NCBI GenBank assembly: GCA_015296065.1
Contig: DVDU01000132.1
Span: forward strand, 1-54,598
DNA from: Oscillatoriaceae cyanobacterium M33_DOE_052
GTDB taxonomy: Bacteria; Cyanobacteriota; Cyanobacteriia; Cyanobacteriales; Laspinemataceae
Direction: 5' to 3'
DNA length: 54,598 bases
Shown here: positions 45,001 through 53,950 of the stretch, piece by piece
How the letters are laid out: the number at the start of each line of letters is the position of its first letter
How positions within the stretch are numbered: the stretch's first letter is position 1
The notes under the pieces: generated by a model
The model's input: only the letters and a program-made list of their open reading frames with translations
Told to the model about the DNA's origin: nothing
The model's database searches: none
Translations under genes and position numbers: made by a program

Positions 45001-47452
45001 GGATTTAAAATGCCGCGCCTACATCGGCTTAGCGAATGGAGTTAATTACTGGTTCCAGCATATCAAAGATTCCAATACTCTCAATCACGATGGTTATCAG
45101 GCGGCTTTGGAATGCGGCGACTTAGAATATGCCGGTTATGCCTTGCATAATACGGCGCTGAATGGGTTTTTTGAGGGCAAAAATCTGGGCAAACTTATCG
45201 AAGAAGTGCCTAGATACCTGCAATTTTGCCAAAAAACCAAAAATCAGTTCTCTAGTGAGATGCTCTTGGGGTTAGAACTGGGCATTAGCGAGCTGACACG
45301 GGTGGGTACAGAGTCAGCCACCGATGGGGAGCCCATCCCAGATAAAGATGCAGATTATCAGGCCAATTGTCAGGCAAATCAAAACTTTTACGGCTTGTGC
45401 GTCTATCTGATTAGAAGTTTGCAGATTCGCTATTTATGCGGTGATTTTGCGGGGGCGCTACAGCGGGCGCAGGCGGCGGAAAAGCTGCTAGTTTTCATTA
45501 CGGGGACTTTGCCCGTGGCTGATTATACTTTCTACCACGCTCTGACTCTGGCGGCTCTATATGAAAGTGCGCCGCCAGAAACTTCGGAGGAATACAGTGG
45601 GTTGGCGTCCCGGAGCGACTACTGGGAACAATTAACTGCCTATCGGGGGCAGTTGCAAATTTGGGCAAACAACTCTCCGGCGAATTTTGGCCACAAGCTC
45701 TTCTTAGTGGAAGCGGAAATGGCGCGGTTACAGGGGCAGGATTTGCAGGCGATCGACTTGTACGATCGAGCGATAGAATCGGCGGTTGAATATGAATTCG
45801 TCCACCAAGAAGCTCTGGGTAACGAACTGGCGGCTAAGTTCTGGATCAATAAAGGTAAGTCCAAAATCGCTAAAACCTACCTGAGTGAAGCGATGTGGTG
45901 TTATCAGCGATGGGGTGCTTTGCACAAAGTGGAGCAACTGCAAATACGTTATCCTCAACTGCTGGCGAAAACATCCTCTCGGAGTCTCGCTGGTGCTACT
46001 CTCAATGCCACCTATACATCTACCGGGAGCGCTAGTGCGGAGCTGGATTTAGTTTCGGTGATGAAGGCAACCCGGGTGATTTCTGGGGAAATTGTCCTGG
46101 AGAAATTGCTCTCTAAGCTGATGAAAATTCTGATTGAAAATGCCGGGGCACAAAAAGGCTGCCTAATTTTATCAGAACAAGGTCAGCTTAAAATCGCTGT
46201 GGCCGCATCGGCGGACAGTAAAGATGGTGTGGTACAGCCGGGAACTCTGGTGGAGGCGGTGGCAGATTTGCCCCAGACGGTGATTAATTATGTGGAGCGA
46301 TCGGGCAAAGACTTGGTGTTGGGAAATGCCGCTGGTGAGGGGCGCTTTACCGCTGACCCCTACATCGCCGCTCGCAATTTGAAATCTTTATTGTGTACGC
46401 CGATCGTCAATGGCGGCAAGCTCATCGGTATTCTCTACCTGGAGAACAATTTAACCACCCGCACTTTTACGTCCGATCGGCTGGAAGTCCTGCGCATTTT
46501 ATCATCCCAAGCTGCGATTTCTCTGGAGAATGCCATCCTCTACGCATCTTTGGAGCAAAAAGTCACCGAAAGAACCCGGGAATTAAACGAAAAAAATACC
46601 CGCCTGGAACAAACCCTACAGGAATTGCAACGCACCCAAGCCCAGCTTATTCAAACCGAAAAAATGTCCGGTCTGGGACAGATGGTGGCGGGCGTCGCTC
46701 ACGAAATCAACAACCCCGTCAGTTTCATTTACGGCAACATCGCTCCTGCTACGCAATACGTGCGCGAATTACTCAACCTCATCGACCTCTATCAAGAACA
46801 TTATCCCAAACCGGTAGAGGAGATTCAAGAAATGCTCGAGGATATGGAGCTAGAATTTATGGTGGAAGATTTGCAAAAACTCCTCCATTCTATGCACTCC
46901 GGGGCGGAGCGCATCCGTAACATCGTTCTCAGCTTGCGCAACTTCTCCCGTCTGGATGAAGCGGAGATGAAGCCGGTTGACCTTCACGAAGGTATCGAAA
47001 GCACTCTGATGCTGTTGCAGCCCCGCTTACGCGCCGAGAGCGATCGTGCCGAAATTGAGGTAGTGAAGGACTACGCGAAACTGCCTAAAGTTACTTGCTA
47101 CGCTTCCCAAATTAACCAGGTATTGATGAATATCCTCGGTAATGCTTGCGATGCCTTGGAAACTATGAGAACTGGTAAATCTACGTCCGAAAACCAACCG
47201 GCAATTACCATTAGAACAGCGGTAGAGAATAAATCGGTGAAAATCATCATTACTGACAATGGACCGGGGATGCCTGAGTCCGTGTGTAACAAGATATTCG
47301 ACCCATTTTTTACCACCAAACCTGTGGGTTCTGGCACGGGTTTAGGGCTATCTGTGGCTTACCAAATTGTGGTGGACAAACACGGCGGACACTTGAGCTG
47401 CAGTTCCACTCCGGGGTCAGGTGCCCAGTTTACGATTGAAATTCCGGTTTAG
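42038..47452 (+). CDS. giant Ser/Thr kinase - ATPase - GAF - histidine kinase
   Basis: A cytosolic-looking sensor of about 1,804 residues with no membrane segments. Residues 1-275 are a Ser/Thr kinase (VIIK lysine, HKDINPSN catalytic loop, DFS in place of DFG, GTFAYMSPEQTGRMN). Residues 300-700 are an AAA-type ATPase (Walker A GYSGIGKSA near 330, Walker B LVIFLDDLQWAD near 460). A long helical, TPR-like region follows (about 740-1320), then GAF (1335-1500), a coiled coil, and a histidine kinase with VAHEINNP, the N-box QVLMNILGNACDAL, DNGPGM and FDPFFTTKPVGSGTGLG. This is the HstK-like architecture of filamentous cyanobacteria. I start at ATG 42038 because MIAIPGYQI matches the paralogue's MVSIPGIII; ATG 42008 would add ten residues. 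No response regulator adjoins it. Confidence 0.9.
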   Translation: MIAIPGYQILSLIYESSNSAVYRGRRNQDNLPVIIKILKQEYPTEADIARYQQEYEIASSLDSECSVKAYEILPLKNTLVMVLEDFGGESLRILMDSQKFTLLGFLGLAIKIAESLGELHARNIIHKDINPSNIVYNPVTGELKIIDFSIAMVLGRTHASESGAAKLSAHLEGTFAYMSPEQTGRMNRQLDYRTDFYSLGATFYELLLGELPFTSGDAMELVHAHIAKQPVPPHERLAEIPKAMSDIVMKLMAKNPEERYQSAWGLKADLATCLEQLQGGGIISEFSLGRQDISEKFQIPQKLYGRQAEIDNLLAAFDRVKQGATEMILVAGYSGIGKSALVAAITSPIVREGGYFITGKFDQFQRSIPYSAVVSAFSELVRLLLSQSEAQLKQWREKILAALGPNGQIIIDVIPEVELIIGPQPPVPELKPAEAQNRFNFVFQNFIEVFCTPEHPLVIFLDDLQWADSGSLKLLKLMMADEQMQYLFLIGAYRDNEVSPTHPLMMTVEALRQQNAVVSQETLTPLNVAQVAELIADTLHREAESVTPLADLVVRKTEGNPFFVNQFLKTLYQENLITFAPPQTNKIGGWQWDIAQIEAVGITENVVELMIGKLKKLPEATQEVLRLGACLGSQFDLNTLCLIYEMEATTTFQGLLPAIKEGLLLPISDMSMPEEELINFPLLILSYKFLHDRVQQAAYSLIDDDHKQAVHLRIGRMLLASTPEEYRSDRVFELVDHMNVGRYLITEEAEKLELAALNLEAGKKAQDATAYVAAKTYLTAGIEGLPKNSWEHYYNLAFNLHKERAVVEYLNGNFEASLEFIHLTLERAKTIDESAEIYNLLIVQYGLRAKYDEAIRVGRTALALLGVDLPEENLQEAIGAEFAAAKEKWQDQDIAALVDAPPMTNSEKKLALKLLTNLGLSAYLTSPQLWMVIFLKGVNISLEYGSTADSCICYTNYGILLTSVLGDYQSAYQFGQLAIKLIDKWNAKDLKCRAYIGLANGVNYWFQHIKDSNTLNHDGYQAALECGDLEYAGYALHNTALNGFFEGKNLGKLIEEVPRYLQFCQKTKNQFSSEMLLGLELGISELTRVGTESATDGEPIPDKDADYQANCQANQNFYGLCVYLIRSLQIRYLCGDFAGALQRAQAAEKLLVFITGTLPVADYTFYHALTLAALYESAPPETSEEYSGLASRSDYWEQLTAYRGQLQIWANNSPANFGHKLFLVEAEMARLQGQDLQAIDLYDRAIESAVEYEFVHQEALGNELAAKFWINKGKSKIAKTYLSEAMWCYQRWGALHKVEQLQIRYPQLLAKTSSRSLAGATLNATYTSTGSASAELDLVSVMKATRVISGEIVLEKLLSKLMKILIENAGAQKGCLILSEQGQLKIAVAASADSKDGVVQPGTLVEAVADLPQTVINYVERSGKDLVLGNAAGEGRFTADPYIAARNLKSLLCTPIVNGGKLIGILYLENNLTTRTFTSDRLEVLRILSSQAAISLENAILYASLEQKVTERTRELNEKNTRLEQTLQELQRTQAQLIQTEKMSGLGQMVAGVAHEINNPVSFIYGNIAPATQYVRELLNLIDLYQEHYPKPVEEIQEMLEDMELEFMVEDLQKLLHSMHSGAERIRNIVLSLRNFSRLDEAEMKPVDLHEGIESTLMLLQPRLRAESDRAEIEVVKDYAKLPKVTCYASQINQVLMNILGNACDALETMRTGKSTSENQPAITIRTAVENKSVKIIITDNGPGMPESVCNKIFDPFFTTKPVGSGTGLGLSVAYQIVVDKHGGHLSCSSTPGSGAQFTIEIPV

Positions 47453-47588
47453 TCCTTGGTCATTTGTCACTTGTCCTTGGTAACATGTCCTTGGTAACAT
47501 GTCCTTGGTAACATGTCCTTGGTAACATGTCCTTGGTAACATGTCAAAGGACAAAGGACAAAGGACAAAGGACTAAAAACCAAGAGAA
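47453..47588. repeat. 14-bp and 7-bp tandem repeats between the convergent giants
   Basis: Five perfect copies of TGTCCTTGGTAACA occupy 47472-47541, followed by CAAAGGA heptamers in the opposite orientation to 47573. The unit is two heptamers long (7 + 7). It separates the two stop codons and could form a stem-loop that ends both transcripts. Confidence 0.9.
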
Positions 47589-50500
47589 TTATTTTTGTTT
47601 CAGTACCACCAAGGTGATATCATCAAATACTTTTTGCTCGCCAATATGTTGCCGCAGGTCTTCGATCGCGGCTTGGCGAATTGCCTGGGCTGATTGATGC
47701 CAGGAGTTTTTCACCACTTGGCACAGGCGGTTTCTCCCATATTGCTCCCCCGCCATGTTGCTAGCTTCTGTAATCCCATCGGTATAAAGCACTACGCCAT
47801 CGCCGGGATTTAACTTGACTTGCGTCTGGGAAATAAACTGGGAAATTTCTAGTTCTAGCCCGATGGGAAACCCTAAATCAATGGTATCAATCAGCTCAAT
47901 CTCGCCGTCGCCGCGTACTACCAAGACCTCTTCATGCTGTCCGGCGATCGCCACGGTGCCATCGCAGTAATCTAGCAACGCTAGCGTCATATGTTTAGCA
48001 GAATTCATCCGCGCCAAATTCTTATACAAGGTGCGATTGAGAATATCGAGAAATTTTACCTGGTCAGTTTCTTGGCTTTCCAGCAGCGTCCGCACCGCTG
48101 TTTGTGCCATAATCATCAACAGTCCCGCTTCTAATCCATGCCCGGTGACATCGCCGATCGCAATTTTTATTTGACCAGACTGTTGTAGAATGTCGTAATA
48201 ATCGCCGCCTACTTCGTCCGCCGGTTCCATAAATCCTGCGATTTCTAGGGGCTGAATTTCGCTGAGTTCCTCGGCTTTGGGCAAAATCATTTGTTGCAGT
48301 TGGCGAGTGACATCTAACTCCGCCGCCATGCGGATGTTTTCCGCTTTCAGGCGCTGGTTAAGCAGATTAATTTCTTCATAAGCGGCGGCTAGTTCTGTGG
48401 TGCGTGCTGCCACTTTTTGCTCCAAAGTCCGGTTATAATCTTCTAGCTGAGAATACAGCTTAGCATTTTCTATGGAGATGGCCGCTTGCGCCGATAGTAA
48501 CTGCAAGATTTCCAACCGCTCTGGGGTAAAAGCGCCGGTGGTGAGGTTATTTTCCAAGTAAACTAAGCTAATGAGTTTCCCTTGATTCACCAGGGGACTG
48601 CATAAAACTGATTTGGGTTGCACAGCTTGGATATAAGCATCATTGGTAAATTCCTCCTGGCGAGCGGCATCATTTAACACGACACTTTCCTGGGTACGGG
48701 CGACATAATTAATAATCGCTTCCGGGAGTAACTGGCTATTTTCCACGGGCAATGAATGTAAAACTGTGGGTGCTGCTGCATCCAAGTCTGATGCAGCTTC
48801 AATCAACAGCTTGCCCTCGCTCGGCAAAATCAGATAGCCTTTTTGGGCGCCCGCATTTTCTATGAGAATCTGCATTAAGCTGGATAGTAACCGCTCCAGG
48901 ACGATTTCCCCAGATATCGATCGGGCAGCTTTCATCACGGTGGCGATATCCAGGGTAGCGGTAGAACCCGTAGTGGTGGCGGCAGTTGTGGTAATTTGAT
49001 GAGAAATAATGCGCGATTGACTAGCGGTTAATAGCTCGCTATATCTGGTTTCTAAATCTGTCACTTTCAACCCTGACCCCCAGATTTGGTAGCAGTAACG
49101 CGCTTCCTGCATATAAGCTCTCGCAATCAGTTGTTTTCCCTGTGATAGATAGAACTTGGCGGCGAGTTCATACGCCAAGGCAGCTTCTTGGATATAGCCA
49201 TTTTCTTTGGCTCCGTTAATGGCGGCTTCGTATAGTTCGGTGGCGGTGGCGTTCTCGCCCAAAACCCGGTGTTTTTCCGCTGCTACTAACTGCCATTTAT
49301 GCAAATAGTTCATGGGGGCGTGTTTTGCCCAAAATTCTAGCTGAATTTGATTCTCTGCGATGCGCTGCTGTGCTGCTTCTAACTCTTGTGGATGTTGCGC
49401 AACATTGGCAAGGCTGATGAGGGAATCATAGAAATATAACCCGGCTTCGCAAACGTATCCGACTCCTCCAGGGAGATAGTTTCTGGCAGCGGCAATATCA
49501 GCGGCGGCGAGGGCAATTTCACCGCTGAAAAATCTCAATTGGGCTCTGGAGATATAAAATAGTAATGGTAACAAAAAGTCTTTCGCCGCTACAGCCTGCG
49601 CCACCAGTTTTTCTTCATGGGCGGGCTCAGTTAAGGAAATTTCTATCTGCTGGGGATTTCCCAGCAGGACTGTGGTGGTTTCCCAATATACTGAGCAATA
49701 GTTGGCTGTGGTTAGTTGATTGAGGTCGAGCAGTTGCTGACGATAGGCTCTGATTTGGCTTTCTAGTTCCGCCAAGGGTTCGCCACACCAGTATAAGTTT
49801 AAACAGAATCCGTGGCCGGTGTGGCCAGCAAATTCTAAATTGCCGGTGGCTAATGCGGCTTGATAGCCTGCTTGCAGTATCGCTAAGGTCTCGCGTAAAT
49901 GACATTGGCGATGGTGCAAATGGACGCCGATCGCGGCGAAAGTTGCGGCTCTAATCGTTTGGGCGTCGGGTTCTGATGCCAAACGATAGGCTAATTGCCG
50001 AAACTGAGTGGCGGCGGTGACATCTTGCAGGGAATTGGACAGAAAAACGCCATAACCAGCATAGCTAAAAGGTGAGTTAGGGCTGTTGCCATACTGTAGG
50101 GATAGTTTTACTTGTAAGGCGAGCAGGATGGGAAATAGGGGCGAACTCGCCATATAACAAGCGGAGATGATACCGGATGCCATTTGTATGATATCGAGCT
50201 TTTCCGGATCCACCATGACGGGGAGATGAAATAGCTCTTCCACAGGGCGATCGCCGATTAAGGCGTTAATTTCCTGGACTACTGCCTGAATATCTTCAGC
50301 CGTGGGGTTGGCGGGAAAATCTAGGCCAAATTCTTGCAGGCAAGATACGCCGATGGCGATGGCTTCTAGGAGTTGATTTTGGGCAATTAATGCTTGAACT
50401 TTCACCAGGTAAACCCGCACTTTATTTTGGGTGGTTCTGGCGTGATAAATCACGGCATCAACCCACTGATTCATTAGGTCAAATTTCCCGGACAATGCCG

Positions 50501-53036
50501 CTAGTTCGGCGGCGAGTTCGTGCAAGCTCAATGTGGTATGATACTGGCGTTGCCAAGATGCGGCTCCCAGCAAAGTGATGCCGATTTCGGCATATTCAAG
50601 AGCGGCTTGATAGGCAGTGGCGGCTCTGGCTTTGCGGGCGGCGGTGAGGTTAAGTTGGGCGATGGTATCCTTCTCGATTTGGTCGGTAATTAGCTCGATA
50701 CCATAATTTAATTGATGGACAACGGCAAACAGTCGATCGTCTTGGTGATCTGGTGATAGTTGTCCCAGTAGCAGTTGGCCGATTTGATAGTGGGTGGTTG
50801 TTTTTTCGCCGTCGGGAATCAGGGAATAGGCGGCTTGCTGAATGCGATCGTGTAAGAATTTGTATTTTGGGAGAGTTGGGGCATTAGCGGCTGCACTGGG
50901 AAAGTATTCTTTAGAGACGATCGCCAATTCCACATCCCCCATATTACCCAAAGGCATCACCAAAGTTTCCGCCACCGCTGCCTGTAATGTCATCACCGTT
51001 TCTGGGAGAGATATTTGTCCCACCACACCCAGTGTTTCCAGGTCAAAATGATTGCCGATACAAGCAGCCAATTTTAACAAATTTTGGGTAGCATAGGGTA
51101 ACTTTTGAATTTTGCCCGCCATTAGCTCTACCACGTTATCGGTAAAGCCTCGCCGCTGAATTTCCTCTAAATCCCATTGCCAACCTCTGGAGATAGTTTC
51201 TGACACCCTACTCTCCCGACCTGGGAGAGGGGGACGTGAGGGATGGGCGATTGATTTTTCGCCTCTAGCTGCATCCAGGAGGGAAGCAGATAAATTATCT
51301 GCCTCTTCCTGCCCCCCAAGAAAAATCAACTTTTCCGCATAAAGCGACTTCAGAAACTCATTCATAAAAAAAGGATTGCCCCCAGTTTTGACCAGGATTA
51401 ACTCGGCTAGGGGTTTTACCCTGTCAGCAGAACTATTTAAAGTCTCGCTCAGGATTTCTATAATCGATGGCAATTCTAAAGCAGACAACAGCAAGCCATT
51501 GATAATCGCGCCATTTTTCGCCATTTCATCTAAAGTCAGCAGCAGCGGATGGGTGGCAGAAACTTCGTTATCGCGATAAGCTCCGATGAAAAATAGGCAG
51601 CGACTACCACCACTCATCAAAAGCTGCATCAATTTTAATGATGCCCCATCCGCCCACTGCAAATCGTCGAGAAAGATGGCGAGCGGGTGTTGGGGAGTCG
51701 CCAAGACTTTGAGAAAATTTTGGAATACTAAGTTAAAGCGATTTTGCGCCTCCACCACCCCAATTTTCGCTACGGGCGGTTGCGGGCCGACAATCAACTC
51801 GATTTCGGGAATTACTTCGGCAATTACTTGGCCATTATTTCCCAATGCTGCCAATAATTCTTGCCGCCATTGTTGCAATTTTATGTCACTTTCCGTTAAA
51901 ATTTGTTTGACTAGACCCTGAAAAGCGCTAACTACAGCACTATAAGGAATATTGCGCTGATACTGGTCAAATTTACCGGCAATGAAATAACCACGTTTTT
52001 CTGTAATCGGCTTGTAGAGTTCTTGCACTAATACCGACTTGCCAATCCCGGAATAACCCCCAATCAGCATCATTTCGCTATTTTGTAAAACCCGGTCAAA
52101 AGCCGTCAGCAAAGCGGCAATCTCTCTTTCTCTTCCATAGAGCTTTTGTGGCAATTGAAATGTTTCAGAAATATCCGCACTTGCCAAAGGAAAATCGCTG
52201 ATTTGTCCGGTGGTATGTAGTTGGTGCAGGCATTTTTCTAAATCTGCCTTGATGCCAAAAGCACTTTGATAGCGGTCTTCGGCATTTTTCGCCATCAGCT
52301 TCAGCACAATCTTCCCAATCACCGGGGGAATTGCGGGATTTACTTCCCCTGGGGGTAATGGCTGTTTGGCAATATGACAATGGACTAATTCTAAGGGGTC
52401 GGTTGTGGTGAATGGTAGTTCTTTGGTGAGCAGTTCATAAAAACTCACCCCTAGGGAGTAAAAGTCACTGCGGTAATCTAAACTCCGGTTCATCCGCCCA
52501 GTTTGTTCCGGGGACATATAGGGGAGCGTCCCTTCGAGAATGCTGGGATTATTGATGGTGGGGTGGGTCCGCGTTAGCTTCGTGGCAATGCCAAAGTCAA
52601 TAATTTTTAGTTCTCTAGTGGCTGGGTTGAAAACAATATTAGATAGATTGATGTCTTTGTGGATGATATTTTCGGCGTGAATTTGGGCTAATGCTTCTGT
52701 GGTGGCGATCGCAATTGGTAAAAATTTTTCAATCGTGATTGATTCCTGCTGCATCCAGCTTTTTAATGATTCGCCACCAAAGTCCTCTAGTAACATTACT
52801 AGGGTGTTTTGATACTTTTGCAAACCATAACTTTTGACTACAGATTTCAGGTGCAGCGATTTCGTGATCTCATATTCCCGGCGATAGCGTGCGAGTTCTT
52901 GGGGACTGGGATAATCTTGGTGGAGAATTTTTATAATAACAGGTTGGTTATCTTGTTGACGAATCCCTCGATAAACGCGGGAGTTAGCACTTTCATAGAT
53001 TTGGGATTGAATGATGATGCCAGGAATGGATACCAT
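47589..53036 (-). CDS. giant Ser/Thr kinase - ATPase - GAF - SpoIIE/PP2C phosphatase
   Basis: A 1,815-residue paralogue of the convergent neighbour. Residues 1-275 are a Ser/Thr kinase (HKDINLSN loop, intact DFG, GTLPYMSPEQTGRMN). Residues 300-720 are an ATPase (Walker A GYSGIGKSV near 328, Walker B LAIFLDDLQWAD near 455). Then come a helical region, GAF (about 1,355-1,530), a coiled coil, and a SpoIIE-type PP2C phosphatase (about 1,595-1,812; EVGGDYYD, GDVTGHGLEAG, YTDGITEA and a final DDITLVVLK). Kinase and phosphatase activities thus lie in one chain. Around residues 585-612 a stretch (EKSIAHPSRPPLPGRESRV) is translated repeat DNA inserted in frame. The usual metal-binding aspartates of PP2C are present. 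Confidence 0.9.
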   Translation of the reverse strand: MVSIPGIIIQSQIYESANSRVYRGIRQQDNQPVIIKILHQDYPSPQELARYRREYEITKSLHLKSVVKSYGLQKYQNTLVMLLEDFGGESLKSWMQQESITIEKFLPIAIATTEALAQIHAENIIHKDINLSNIVFNPATRELKIIDFGIATKLTRTHPTINNPSILEGTLPYMSPEQTGRMNRSLDYRSDFYSLGVSFYELLTKELPFTTTDPLELVHCHIAKQPLPPGEVNPAIPPVIGKIVLKLMAKNAEDRYQSAFGIKADLEKCLHQLHTTGQISDFPLASADISETFQLPQKLYGREREIAALLTAFDRVLQNSEMMLIGGYSGIGKSVLVQELYKPITEKRGYFIAGKFDQYQRNIPYSAVVSAFQGLVKQILTESDIKLQQWRQELLAALGNNGQVIAEVIPEIELIVGPQPPVAKIGVVEAQNRFNLVFQNFLKVLATPQHPLAIFLDDLQWADGASLKLMQLLMSGGSRCLFFIGAYRDNEVSATHPLLLTLDEMAKNGAIINGLLLSALELPSIIEILSETLNSSADRVKPLAELILVKTGGNPFFMNEFLKSLYAEKLIFLGGQEEADNLSASLLDAARGEKSIAHPSRPPLPGRESRVSETISRGWQWDLEEIQRRGFTDNVVELMAGKIQKLPYATQNLLKLAACIGNHFDLETLGVVGQISLPETVMTLQAAVAETLVMPLGNMGDVELAIVSKEYFPSAAANAPTLPKYKFLHDRIQQAAYSLIPDGEKTTTHYQIGQLLLGQLSPDHQDDRLFAVVHQLNYGIELITDQIEKDTIAQLNLTAARKARAATAYQAALEYAEIGITLLGAASWQRQYHTTLSLHELAAELAALSGKFDLMNQWVDAVIYHARTTQNKVRVYLVKVQALIAQNQLLEAIAIGVSCLQEFGLDFPANPTAEDIQAVVQEINALIGDRPVEELFHLPVMVDPEKLDIIQMASGIISACYMASSPLFPILLALQVKLSLQYGNSPNSPFSYAGYGVFLSNSLQDVTAATQFRQLAYRLASEPDAQTIRAATFAAIGVHLHHRQCHLRETLAILQAGYQAALATGNLEFAGHTGHGFCLNLYWCGEPLAELESQIRAYRQQLLDLNQLTTANYCSVYWETTTVLLGNPQQIEISLTEPAHEEKLVAQAVAAKDFLLPLLFYISRAQLRFFSGEIALAAADIAAARNYLPGGVGYVCEAGLYFYDSLISLANVAQHPQELEAAQQRIAENQIQLEFWAKHAPMNYLHKWQLVAAEKHRVLGENATATELYEAAINGAKENGYIQEAALAYELAAKFYLSQGKQLIARAYMQEARYCYQIWGSGLKVTDLETRYSELLTASQSRIISHQITTTAATTTGSTATLDIATVMKAARSISGEIVLERLLSSLMQILIENAGAQKGYLILPSEGKLLIEAASDLDAAAPTVLHSLPVENSQLLPEAIINYVARTQESVVLNDAARQEEFTNDAYIQAVQPKSVLCSPLVNQGKLISLVYLENNLTTGAFTPERLEILQLLSAQAAISIENAKLYSQLEDYNRTLEQKVAARTTELAAAYEEINLLNQRLKAENIRMAAELDVTRQLQQMILPKAEELSEIQPLEIAGFMEPADEVGGDYYDILQQSGQIKIAIGDVTGHGLEAGLLMIMAQTAVRTLLESQETDQVKFLDILNRTLYKNLARMNSAKHMTLALLDYCDGTVAIAGQHEEVLVVRGDGEIELIDTIDLGFPIGLELEISQFISQTQVKLNPGDGVVLYTDGITEASNMAGEQYGRNRLCQVVKNSWHQSAQAIRQAAIEDLRQHIGEQKVFDDITLVVLKQK
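51206..51243. repeat. Dispersed palindromic element inside a coding sequence
   Basis: A copy of the CTCTCCC-n-GGGAGAGGGG...GTGAGGGA element, also at 4891-4927, 26734-26771 and 28710-28764. Here it lies within the phosphatase-type giant gene and keeps its reading frame. Confidence 0.75.
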
Positions 53037-53371
53037 GAGATTGGTTATCGGAGAAAAAGTTTATTATAGCACCAGACATCAGGTGTTAGGACATCCAGCG
53101 TCGTCTTTGGTGAGGTGCAGTAATCGCCTGCGCGGTATTAGAGGTAAATAATATGATACTACTTTTTCTGAAAAAACTCTATAATTCACCTAATTTGCTC
53201 CAATAATTCACAATTTACGGGCGATCGCTAATTTGATTTACGTTTAAATATGCAAATAATCCAAATTAATGGCTGTACCATTAGGCGTGCCAGTGGTTTT
53301 GCTCCTACAATTTATCTGTTTCATCACTTAATCAAAATATGATAATTAATTTTTACGTAAATTGCAGATTG
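53037..53371. other. AT-rich intergenic region upstream of the phosphatase-type giant
   Basis: Contains the presumed promoter of the giant minus-strand gene, with several TATAAT-like and TTTAAAT-like sequences but no clear single pair. A GCGATCGC octamer is at 53221-53228. No gene is seen. Confidence 0.5.
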
Positions 53372-53557
53372 TTAATTGTTGATTTTGGATTTTTGGTCTG
53401 GTAAATATTTCCCTACGGGTAAATTCTCCTTGACACTGTTGGCGGTTTCCTGGGGTTGAAAATACCAATGGGTTGGCGAGGTAGATGGGGTGCTGGTACT
53501 CACCAAGAAGTGTAGGGATATGGTAAAGCCAGCCGCTAGTAATAGTTTTTCCACCAC
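53372..53557 (-). CDS. small secreted or anchored hypothetical protein
   Basis: A 61-residue frame starting with GTG at 53557, with a strong GGAGGT ribosome site 6 bases upstream. Residues 4-20 (KLLLAAGFTISLHFLVS) look like a signal peptide or anchor; the rest is polar and rich in threonine, serine and proline (STPSTSPTHWYFQPQETANS). I recognise no family. The ribosome site is the main argument that it is real. Confidence 0.45.
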   Translation of the reverse strand: MVEKLLLAAGFTISLHFLVSTSTPSTSPTHWYFQPQETANSVKENLPVGKYLPDQKSKINN

Positions 53558-53678
53558 GTTTCTACCTCCGAATCTGATTGTCTTTCACTCCTCGATAACG
53601 ATGGTGGCGGATGGGCGGGGATGTGGGTGCGATCGCGATCGCACTGCCGAAGCGATCGGACGCAGGAGCCCAGTTCTA

Positions 53679-53813
53679 TTACCCCTGACACCGGTTAAAA
53701 TAAATCGGCGCCACCGAATCCCCCGGATGCACCGCCAGACAATCAGCACCGAAAGCCGCCGCCTCAGCCAGTTGCCCTTGATGATACAGGGATAAAGCGG
53801 CGGCAAACACTTC
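53679..53813 (-). pseudogene. Remnant of a TPR-containing protein (C-terminal tail)
   Basis: A 44-codon frame reading EVFAAALSLYHQGQLAEAAA then FGADCLAVHPGDSVAPIYFN and RCQG, directly preceded by an in-frame stop. The pattern (aL..Y..G.L.EAA..F..cL..hP.D..A..yf.RC) is that of the C-terminal repeat of TPR proteins, including some cyanobacterial adenylate or guanylate cyclases. The rest of the gene is missing, so I read it as a relic. Confidence 0.45.
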
Positions 53814-53950
53814 TCATGTTCTACCCCAGAACCCCCTTAAGAAAATTTTGCTTAATTTCCACAGACTGTAAACTATTGGCTACTTGTTCGCGAGTGATTC
53901 TGAGTGGGAGTTATATGGGAGTTATAGTCGTTTCAAATCAGGTTGATAAA

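Noticed and set aside
53585-53806. Minus-strand frame of 73 codons (MPPLYPCIIKGNW...)
   Set aside because: Arginine-rich with no family. The overlapping frame at 53679-53813 has clear TPR-tail character and is preferred.
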